Source: Lutjanus erythropterus
Taxonomy: Eukaryota > Chordata > Actinopteri > Lutjaniformes > Lutjanidae
Direction of reading: 5' to 3'
DNA length: 64,000 nucleotides
Assembly: GCA_020091685.1 (NCBI GenBank)
Contig: CM034605.1
Span: 6,655,519-6,719,518 of the forward strand
Both the position numbers and the translations under genes were made by a program. The notes under the pieces were generated by a model. That model was not told the origin of the DNA. It made no database searches and saw nothing but the letters and a program-made list of their open reading frames with translations. Shown here one piece after another: positions 60,901 through 64,000 of the stretch (position 1 is the first letter of the stretch; every line of letters begins with the position of its first letter).

Positions 60901-63020
60901 AAAAAACAACAGCCTCCACACTGCTTCTCTGCATCTCTTCACTCAGGTAGAAAAAGAAGGCTCTTCCAAAATATACCCATGAGTTACATCGCTGGACATG
61001 TTTTATTCTCACACTTTTTCCCCACTCACTATGTTGAAATTGTTCTGCAGTCCTTTTATGTGATCAACTATCATTTTTTCTCAGAGCTAAACACTATAGG
61101 GGGCTTGTGGGGTAAAACAAAACAAAAAAGACTGTGATGAAATCCAGGCTTTCTGCATCAACGTGTTTAGAGACACTTTGGCATTGTGATGTATTGGATT
61201 TAGAATTTTTTTGATGCAGTACAGTTGGATTTTATAAGTGTACTGTATTTAACTGGAAATGCATTTAGGATGTGATGAAGTTTCCTTGCCTCAGAGGGTT
61301 ACTGACCTTTAGTGTTACTCCCAGAACATTGATGGCATCCTTGACCTGATGGTGGATGTTCTTTTGCATCAGCTCCTCACACACCCACAGACCCAGACTG
61401 CACACAGCGATGCACCTAAATGACAGAAGTTATCATTCTTAAATTTAAACGATTTCGAATTCTCAGAAAATCTTCATTATTAATGAGACTGGTGGCCATT
61501 AAGCAAACTGCAGTCAGGGTTGCAAGTGTGCTGGTACTCCATAGCCCAAATCGAACACCCTGGGCATCAGTAAAAACAGTGATGTGATATGCACAAGACT
61601 GAACGTGATTGACTAGCATCATGTTGATAGATGAGGTAAGTAAAGTTAGGCTTGTGTTGTGGTGTGTGCCAGTTGTTTGTTGACATTTTGGACTCATTTA
61701 TAAGTTAACGCTGGCTGGTATTGCACCGGTAGTGCACATAAACATGACATTGGGTCTGGCCAATAAAAAAAATAGTGATATGTATTGTCAACAGTCACTT
61801 CTTCAATAACAATAAGAAAATTGTTAAATAAAATAGTTTCTCTTAAATACATTAAATGTAAACTGCCATGAGAGCACATCAAAAACACCCTGGATCCACA
61901 AAGCCCTCGACAATGGAGCGTGTCATAAGTGGCATGTAAACAGCCAATCATTTAACAGTGTGTTTTTCATTTGCACCATGGGCATGTGACACAACGGCAG
62001 AAACGATGTAGCGTGAGAAAATGAATGCAGACGGTGAGGAAATTGTTAAAAAAAAAATAAAAGGACAGGACAGGTCAGCTCACCAACATGGCAATTTTGT
62101 TTATTATTATTATCAAGTGTCTTAATAAATAAAATGGTTAAATTCAAAGTAAGGTAATTAAATTAAAAATAAAAGTGGTTAAATCATGATATATTTTTCA
62201 GCTGGATTGTCCAGCTCTACATTCTACCCTTTGGATTTTCTCAGAAGTAACTCGATGAGGAAAGGTCTCATTTTTTAAGCTAAGTTACAATCTGTTGACA
62301 CATTGGCAATAAAAACCAATAAACATTAAATTGCTTCACATAGTATCTTTACTGTGGGACAAAACATTTTGCTAAATGGTGTTTTACCAGCAATGCATAT
62401 AATTGTTATGATGGTTAGTACATGCTTTGTACCCAGTTTTTGAAGTTTTTATCACACACACATATGCAAAAACACATTCACATCAAACTAATACAATGCA
62501 TAGACAATGTTACAGAAGAAAAAATAAGCATCTCCAATATTGCTAATCATACCTGGCCCCTTCACAGTGTTCCTTTGTTGCTGTCTCTAGCAGGATGTTG
62601 ACCAGATAATCCTAAAAAGCAAAGACAACATGACATGACTACATGACAATCCACGCAAATCACTTTAATATTTGTAGAAAACTGGTACCACCCATAGAAA
62701 CATAAGACTTGTAAGTCAAGCTGAATCATTATCTTGAGATCCTAGTGTTCAAATTATAGGAGAAATGCAAAAAATGTTTTTATAATGAAGGTACTGCATA
62801 CCGCAGGTGAGTACTCAAAACACTGAGCAGCTTCTTTGTTTTTAAATGACTGTACTGCAAATATCCAGTGTGGCACATGTTGAACACTTACCTTTATATC
62901 CTCATTGCTGACAACAATGTCGTCAGAGCCAGGCACACGTTGCAGTATAGGAATCTGGATGTAAAGGTTGGGAAAACACACAAGGGAGCCCAGGATTGTC
63001 TGAGCCTCCATCCTTGGAGC
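4828..63020 (-). CDS. ralgapa2: Ral GTPase-activating protein subunit alpha-2 (3' part, 15 exons)
   Basis: This is the catalytic subunit of the cytosolic RalGAP complex. With the beta subunit it speeds GTP hydrolysis by RalA/RalB, and it acts downstream of PI3K-Akt in vesicle traffic and growth control (family knowledge). Exons: 63020-62892, 62611-62553, 61415-61307, 57489-57379, 57112-57044, 56782-56645, 53830-53653, 50707-49873, 48489-48418, 47611-47488, 47403-47248, 42855-42697, 39980-39853, 13242-13121, 4988-4828. All introns are GT-AG and all phases agree, giving 849 aa plus stop. The Rap/Ral-GAP domain covers ~568-770, with [11 protein letters not shown] around Asn666. Full-length relatives have about 1,870-2,030 aa, so the N-terminal half lies beyond 64000. 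The paralogue call rests on [17 protein letters not shown] near the C-terminus; RALGAPA1, as I recall it, has EPTTFEDFAAQVFSPAP. RalGAP-alpha identity is near certain; alpha-2 is likely. Confidence 0.88.
5233..6428. mobile_element. TTAA-type inverted-repeat element, copy 1
   Basis: The left end (5233 on: TTAA then AGGGATAT, with GAGGTGGGGTTATATGAGGT) is the inverted complement of the right end (ACCTCATACAACCCCAC to CTACCCCTTTCA). The same family, with both TTAA flanks intact, is at 49019-49732. No transposase is encoded. TTAA targets are typical of piggyBac-class elements, which is an inference. Confidence 0.7.
8831..9370 (+). mobile_element. L1/Tx1-like LINE remnant (ORF2 C-terminus)
   Basis: Translated fragments [12 protein letters not shown], then [20 protein letters not shown], then (in another frame) [20 protein letters not shown] and [10 protein letters not shown] match the end of fish L1-type ORF2: zinc-knuckle-like Cys residues, 'HLFW.CP', and 'KFHIHKCKF'. 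Frame changes and an internal loss show it is dead. The A+T-rich part after 9165 may be its 3' UTR. It is 5'-truncated, as usual for LINEs. Confidence 0.75.
10597..10706. mobile_element. hAT-type MITE end fragment, copy 1
   Basis: CATTTTTCACTATTTTCTTG, TTTAGACTAAAAGATTGATC and TTATTAGTTGCATCCCTAG match the end of a common teleost non-autonomous hAT element, recognised from memory. A related fragment lies at 43520-43692. Confidence 0.55.
10893..11105. repeat. Dispersed repeat J, copy 1
   Basis: It shares TTTCTACAGTAGCCC, AAACACTGGCT, TAGATTTTCCTG and TAGATGCCACTAAAT, in the same order and spacing, with 20290-20527. This is a teleost dispersed repeat, class unknown to me. Confidence 0.6.
11556..11586. 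repeat. A31 homopolymer
   Basis: Thirty-one consecutive A on the plus strand. Flanks contain GGTACC/ACCAATAC-like inverted bits, so it may be an expanded tail or loop of a small element. Confidence 0.8.
13121..13242 (-). CDS. ralgapa2: ralgapa2 exon E14
   Basis: The exon has 122 nt (1 + 40 codons + 1) and encodes [20 protein letters not shown] then [20 protein letters not shown]. The acceptor is gaaagccaaccag and the donor ACAG|gtgaga. This block separates RALGAPA2 from RALGAPA1. Reading on through the donor would add a spurious tail into the intron. Confidence 0.94.
15287..15628. mobile_element. Complete 342-bp MITE
   Basis: The terminal inverted repeats are CTGGGCTGCACCAACCAAGA on the left and the complement of TTGTTGGTGCAACCCAG on the right. 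They enclose A+T-rich non-coding DNA. Related pieces occur at 1153 and possibly 63597-63730. I could not assign a superfamily. Confidence 0.75.
17126..17979. mobile_element. MITE with ATACCTGGTATCAAAA-type ends
   Basis: The left end (CACCTAATTTATACCTGGTA, then CAGTCCGTGATCC) pairs with the right end (GGATACAGATCCCATTTTAA, then TACCAGATGTAATTGGGGT) as imperfect inverted repeats. It spans about 850 bp, includes a GT run at 17494-17518, and has no transposase. Confidence 0.65.
20290..20527. repeat. Dispersed repeat J, copy 2
   Basis: This is the second copy of the repeat at 10893-11105, in the same orientation. It shares TTCTACAGTAGCCC, CAAACACTGGCT, TAGATTTTCCTG and GATAGATGCCACTAAAT. Confidence 0.6.
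21320..23230 (-). mobile_element. L2/CR1-like LINE remnant with reverse-transcriptase motifs
   Basis: On the minus strand 22891-22745 reads [20 protein letters not shown], then [15 protein letters not shown]. This is reverse-transcriptase block 4/5, with HADD in place of the usual YADD. Upstream are [10 protein letters not shown] (like LLDLSAAFD) and [11 protein letters not shown]. Downstream, at 22296-22093, are [20 protein letters not shown]. Frameshifts and stops separate the pieces. The 3' end has AATAAA-like sequence and tandem TTGAC units (21333-21321), fitting an L2-type tail. It is a dead, 5'-truncated copy. Confidence 0.82.
23231..28731. other. Unique-looking intronic DNA
   Basis: I see no gene or clear repeat. 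There are G+C-moderate blocks with homeodomain-type CCAATTAG and CTAATTAG cores, mainly at 24990-25260, 27080-27420 and 28150-28460. Open frames in purine-rich parts (24126-24522) are compositional. Confidence 0.4.
28732..29040. mobile_element. Partial teleost MITE with terminal hairpin
   Basis: The series TTAAAGAGACAGTTCACACC, GGAGATATCAGC, GATGCCTGCCTTCTC, GGTGCTAAAAGTAGC, TCCACAGACCTTGT, GGAACTACTTTCTTT matches from memory the left part of a common teleost non-autonomous element. It breaks at a perfect palindrome (28966-29002). Confidence 0.6.
28966..29002. repeat. Perfect 37-nt palindrome
   Basis: The 18-nt arm GGAACTACTTTCTTTATA (28966-28983), a single G, then its exact reverse complement (28985-29002). 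It can form a hairpin or cruciform with practically no loop. Confidence 0.95.
31356..31736. mobile_element. MITE with GGTAACACTTTATAATAACC-type ends
   Basis: The left arm (TTTATAATAACCATTTATAA through AAATTGCTAGTAAATTAAAT) and right arm (TTTAATTAACTAGCAATTTA to GGTTATTATAAAGTGTTACC) are long inverted repeats of about 75 nt. The A+T-rich core is non-coding. The end sequence is widespread in fish genomes. Confidence 0.78.
34024..34575. mobile_element. Fold-back element, copy 1
   Basis: The outer arms are inverted (ACTCACTTCAGAAATAATAT against TCATATTTTTACTTCAGTAA). An inner pair is also inverted: GTGCCACGAATTACACATAT against ATATGTGTAATTCATGGCAT. It is about 550 bp and non-coding. A related copy is at 51072-51648. 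Confidence 0.72.
35375..35400. repeat. (CA)13 microsatellite
   Basis: Thirteen uninterrupted CA units; a shorter CA run lies at 35640-35655. Confidence 0.95.
36524..36890. repeat. Dispersed repeat D, copy 1
   Basis: It begins CTCCTTTTCCATACATG and shares CATGTCAGCCCAGCACAGC, TTTTCCTATAAATTTTCCAC, AATAAAAG and CAGTTAGAAGCTACAAAA, in order, with 37657-38055. The CCTTTTCCA start suggests a hAT-type MITE. Confidence 0.65.
37657..38055. repeat. Dispersed repeat D, copy 2
   Basis: Same orientation as the copy 1.1 kb upstream, with several indels. It starts ACCCCTTTTCCACCCATAGA. Either two insertions or an old segmental duplication. Confidence 0.65.
39853..39980 (-). CDS. ralgapa2: ralgapa2 exon E13 (end of GAP domain)
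   Basis: The exon has 128 nt: 42 codons plus TT. It encodes [13 protein letters not shown] through [20 protein letters not shown] to QS. The acceptor is aatcccccag and the donor AGCTT|gtatcc. The TT joins C of the next exon as Phe, giving YQSFYEERA as in relatives. A 26.6-kb intron follows. Confidence 0.94.
39981..42696 (-). other. Intron between E12 and E13
   Basis: About 2.7 kb, with one MITE of about 810 bp (41293-42103) and otherwise unique-looking A+T-rich DNA. I see no extra exon. Confidence 0.75.
41293..42103. mobile_element. MITE with GGTGACACTTACTTTGAAG-type ends
   Basis: The left end AGTAACACTTTCTTTGGAAG, then GGGTGTGCAT, pairs with the right end ATGCACACCACTTCAAAGTA, then AGTGTCACC. 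Inside, a unit with AATGACATCTTTATGACATG and GGTACCACTTTAGTTGA repeats about 108 nt later (41631 and 41739). No coding capacity. Confidence 0.75.
42697..42855 (-). CDS. ralgapa2: ralgapa2 exon E12 (catalytic Asn-thumb)
   Basis: The exon has 159 nt in phase 0 and encodes 53 residues, [20 protein letters not shown] then [20 protein letters not shown] to KKPQ. The Asn of LGND is at 42838-42840 (codon AAT, residue 666). In Rap1GAP, TSC2 and RalGAPs this 'Asn thumb' supplies catalysis in place of an arginine finger. It is intact, so the enzyme should be active. The acceptor is gtttggcag and the donor CAG|gtatac. Confidence 0.96.
42856..47247 (-). other. Intron between E11 and E12
   Basis: About 4.4 kb. 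It holds a hAT-type fragment (43520-43692) and unique-looking stretches at 44400-44560 and 45560-46170 that may be regulatory. No further exon is needed, because E11 and E12 join in phase 0 at the family-typical TKK/LRH junction. Confidence 0.75.
43520..43692. mobile_element. hAT-type MITE end fragment, copy 2
   Basis: GATTAGTTGGCAACTATTAA, AATCGTCAACTATTTTGATA and CCATTTTCTGACATTCTATA resemble the fragment at 10597-10706 and the same teleost family. Confidence 0.5.
47248..47403 (-). CDS. ralgapa2: ralgapa2 exon E11 (Rap/Ral-GAP domain)
   Basis: The exon has 156 nt in phase 0 and encodes 52 residues from [20 protein letters not shown] to [12 protein letters not shown]. The acceptor is cccctag and the donor AAG|gtaaaa. 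The 'H.GF.GGL' and 'FHVSTRMP' blocks are standard for TSC2/RalGAP-type GAP domains. Confidence 0.95.
47404..47487 (-). other. 84-nt minimal intron
   Basis: The GT-AG intron between E10 and E11 is near the lower size limit for vertebrate splicing. Both exon ends are in phase 0 and the protein runs on as [13 protein letters not shown]. Confidence 0.93.
47488..47611 (-). CDS. ralgapa2: ralgapa2 exon E10 (start of Rap/Ral-GAP domain)
   Basis: The exon has 124 nt: T completing Cys, then [20 protein letters not shown] and onward to [12 protein letters not shown]. The acceptor is gttttgtag and the donor GAG|gtacag. The 'HKIAVFY..GQ.D...IL.N..GS.AYEDF...LGW' pattern opens the Rap/Ral-GAP domain. The next intron has only 84 nt. 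Confidence 0.95.
47612..48417 (-). other. Intron between E9 and E10
   Basis: 806 nt of unique-looking sequence with no repeat or gene recognised. Confidence 0.85.
48418..48489 (-). CDS. ralgapa2: ralgapa2 exon E9
   Basis: The exon has 72 nt (1 + 69 + 2) and encodes [19 protein letters not shown] then DSRQ, ending with TG of a Cys codon. The acceptor is ttgcccaacag. The donor is GTG|gtaatg. A gc dinucleotide eight bases earlier would give a GC-AG intron but breaks the conserved RQCRETHK junction. The segment is a basic linker just before the GAP domain. Confidence 0.9.
48490..49872 (-). other. Intron between E8 and E9
   Basis: 1,383 nt, about half of it the TTAA-flanked MITE at 49019-49732. 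Nothing else recognised. Confidence 0.85.
49019..49732. mobile_element. TTAA-flanked MITE, copy 2 (complete)
   Basis: It is bounded on both sides by TTAA (49019-49022 and 49729-49732). The ends AGGGATAGTTTGGATTATCT and the complement of AGATTATTTGAAGTGGGGTT are inverted repeats of over 35 nt. It is 714 bp, non-coding, and the same family as 5233-6428. TTAA target duplication is the piggyBac hallmark. Confidence 0.82.
49873..50707 (-). CDS. ralgapa2: ralgapa2 exon E8 (large exon)
   Basis: At 835 nt this is the longest exon, encoding residues 266-542. The first part, from [15 protein letters not shown] through [16 protein letters not shown] to [16 protein letters not shown], is a strongly conserved RalGAP-alpha block. 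The middle is loose: Ser/Thr/Asn-rich with [18 protein letters not shown], and I expect it to vary between species. The end, [20 protein letters not shown], leads into the GAP domain. The acceptor is ttcttccaccag and the donor CGCAG|gtacac. An upstream ATG at 50750 lies in the intron and is not used. Confidence 0.94.
51072..51648. mobile_element. Fold-back element, copy 2
   Basis: The inner inverted pair ATTGTGCCACTAATTACACA and GTTTGTAATTCGTGGCACAA, plus outer arms CTTACTTCGGTAAAAATATG and TACGTATTTTTTCTGAAGTG, match the element at 34024-34575. Non-coding. Confidence 0.72.
52915..53220 (+). mobile_element. LINE 3'-tail remnant
   Basis: Repeated TTTATACTG-type units run to TTTCACTGCATTGATAATTT, ATATGACAATCC and tandem TTTGAATC at 53203-53218. 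This layout (A+T-rich 3' UTR ending in short tandem repeats) is typical of CR1/L2/Rex-like LINE tails in fish. No coding part remains. Confidence 0.45.
53653..53830 (-). CDS. ralgapa2: ralgapa2 exon E7
   Basis: The exon has 178 nt: 59 codons plus one base. It encodes [20 protein letters not shown] and continues through [12 protein letters not shown] to FGNLLTVAE. It leaves in phase 1, the G completing Glu with AA from the next exon. The acceptor is ctgttcctcag and the donor GAGG|gtaagg. Confidence 0.92.
53831..56644 (-). other. Intron between E6 and E7
   Basis: 2.8 kb with a CA microsatellite (54926-54971) and a unique-looking stretch at 55780-56230 with AATTG/AATTA cores. No gene seen. Confidence 0.75.
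54926..54971. repeat. (CA)n microsatellite
   Basis: About 22 CA units, preceded by imperfect CTCACACA repeats from 54885. Confidence 0.95.
56645..56782 (-). CDS. ralgapa2: ralgapa2 exon E6
   Basis: The exon has 138 nt in phase 0 and encodes 46 residues, from [20 protein letters not shown] to [10 protein letters not shown]. The acceptor is tcactttgtcag and the donor AGG|gtgggt. The [11 protein letters not shown] stretch is a recognisable family block. It is hydrophobic, but in this family it is a buried helix, not a membrane span. Confidence 0.92.
57044..57112 (-). CDS. ralgapa2: ralgapa2 exon E5
   Basis: The exon has 69 nt in phase 0 and encodes 23 residues, [17 protein letters not shown] followed by VEADKK. 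The acceptor is cccatcacag and the donor AAG|gtacat. It is highly similar to the family at this position. Introns of about 260 nt lie on each side. Confidence 0.9.
57379..57489 (-). CDS. ralgapa2: ralgapa2 exon E4
   Basis: The exon has 111 nt in phase 0 and encodes 37 residues from [17 protein letters not shown] to LPKKIIE. The acceptor is tctgttcag and the donor GAG|gtaaca. The hydrophobic pattern and position match the helical repeat region of RalGAP alpha proteins. Confidence 0.9.
58881..59765. mobile_element. TTAA-flanked element with CTCTTTCCCCACCA ends
   Basis: It starts TTAACTCTTTCCCCACCA and ends TGGTGGGGAAAGAGTTAA, an exact 18-nt terminal inverted repeat including TTAA at both ends. 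A sub-terminal copy, CAATGGCGGGGAAGC, lies at 59701-59715. 885 bp; no transposase found. A piggyBac-type non-autonomous element is the likely class. Confidence 0.8.
59770..59880 (+). mobile_element. LINE 3'-tail remnant (CCTTGATT)n
   Basis: AATGATAATAAATTACCTTG followed by tandem ATTCCTTG resembles the end of L2/CR1-type fish LINEs, which carry short tandem repeats in place of poly(A). No coding part is present. Confidence 0.45.
61307..61415 (-). CDS. ralgapa2: ralgapa2 exon E3
   Basis: The exon has 109 nt: one base completing Arg, then 36 codons from [15 protein letters not shown] to [11 protein letters not shown]. The acceptor is tgtcatttag and the donor AAG|gtcagt. It encodes amphipathic helices of the alpha-subunit scaffold. 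Confidence 0.88.
61416..62552 (-). other. Intron between E2 and E3
   Basis: 1.1 kb, A+T-rich; I see nothing else supported in it. Confidence 0.85.
62553..62611 (-). CDS. ralgapa2: ralgapa2 exon E2
   Basis: The exon has 59 nt, enters in phase 0 and leaves with two bases of an Arg codon (AG|G). It encodes [19 protein letters not shown]. The acceptor is gctttttag and the donor gtatga. It is too short to stand out as an open frame, but its phase fits both neighbours. Confidence 0.87.
62892..63020 (-). CDS. ralgapa2: ralgapa2 exon E1 (first exon in window)
   Basis: The exon has 129 nt in phase 0 and encodes residues 1-43 of the visible protein. It starts [13 protein letters not shown] and ends [15 protein letters not shown]. 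The acceptor reads tctgtcag and the donor AAG|gtaagt. The segment resembles the helical middle part of RalGAP alpha subunits. The preceding exon is not in the window; 63021-64000 is intron. Confidence 0.88.

Positions 63021-64000
<980 letters not shown>

Larger units (their letters stand above)
57490..61306 (-). other. Intron between E3 and E4
   Basis: 3.8 kb with a TTAA-flanked element (58881-59765), a LINE tail (59770-59880) and short open frames of no recognisable family. No exon seen. Confidence 0.75.

Noticed and set aside
4828-63020. RALGAPA1 as the identity
   Set aside because: The block around [17 protein letters not shown] and [11 protein letters not shown] fits alpha-2 better than alpha-1 as I remember them. 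Not excluded without alignment.

Overview
This is vertebrate nuclear DNA, almost certainly from a ray-finned (teleost) fish. It shows GT-AG introns, long A+T-rich non-coding stretches, CA/TA microsatellites, remnants of L1-like and L2-like LINEs, and many short inverted-repeat (MITE) elements of types I know from teleost genomes. No operons, CRISPR arrays, tRNAs or rRNAs were seen.

I can build one gene, on the minus strand. It is the 3' part of a Ral GTPase-activating protein alpha subunit, best matched to RALGAPA2. Fifteen coding exons join in one frame from 63020 down to the stop codon at 4828-4830. They give 2,550 nt, or 849 residues plus stop, and every splice phase agrees. The 5' half of the gene lies beyond position 64000. 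In order the protein carries a helical region (residues ~1-264), an 835-nt exon with a conserved core and an acidic, variable segment (266-542), and the Rap/Ral-GAP catalytic domain (~568-770). The catalytic-type asparagine, in the motif [11 protein letters not shown], is residue 666. The protein ends in a serine-rich basic tail encoded by a last exon 8.1 kb downstream. A 3' UTR of about 2.6 kb probably runs to an ATTAAA signal at 2222-2227.

Layout from high to low coordinates: 63.0-56.6 kb holds exons E1-E6; 53.8-47.2 kb holds E7-E11; E12 lies at 42.8 kb and E13 at 39.9 kb; then comes a 26.6-kb intron; E14 lies at 13.2 kb; an 8.1-kb intron follows; E15 lies at 4.9 kb; then the 3' UTR and about 2.2 kb of downstream sequence. 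The two large introns hold most of the mobile-element remnants. They also hold long stretches without recognisable repeats, rich in homeodomain-, octamer- and SOX-like sites, which could be conserved non-coding regulatory DNA. In tetrapods RALGAPA2 lies near developmental regulators (INSM1, NKX2-2, PAX1, FOXA2), so bystander-gene enhancers are plausible. That is inference and needs a genome alignment.

I found no previously undescribed protein system. The most unusual non-coding structures are a perfect 37-nt palindrome (28966-29002), paired fold-back elements bracketing exons E8-E13, two elements with intact TTAA flanks, and a composite (TA)n/(CA)n tract just upstream of E1.
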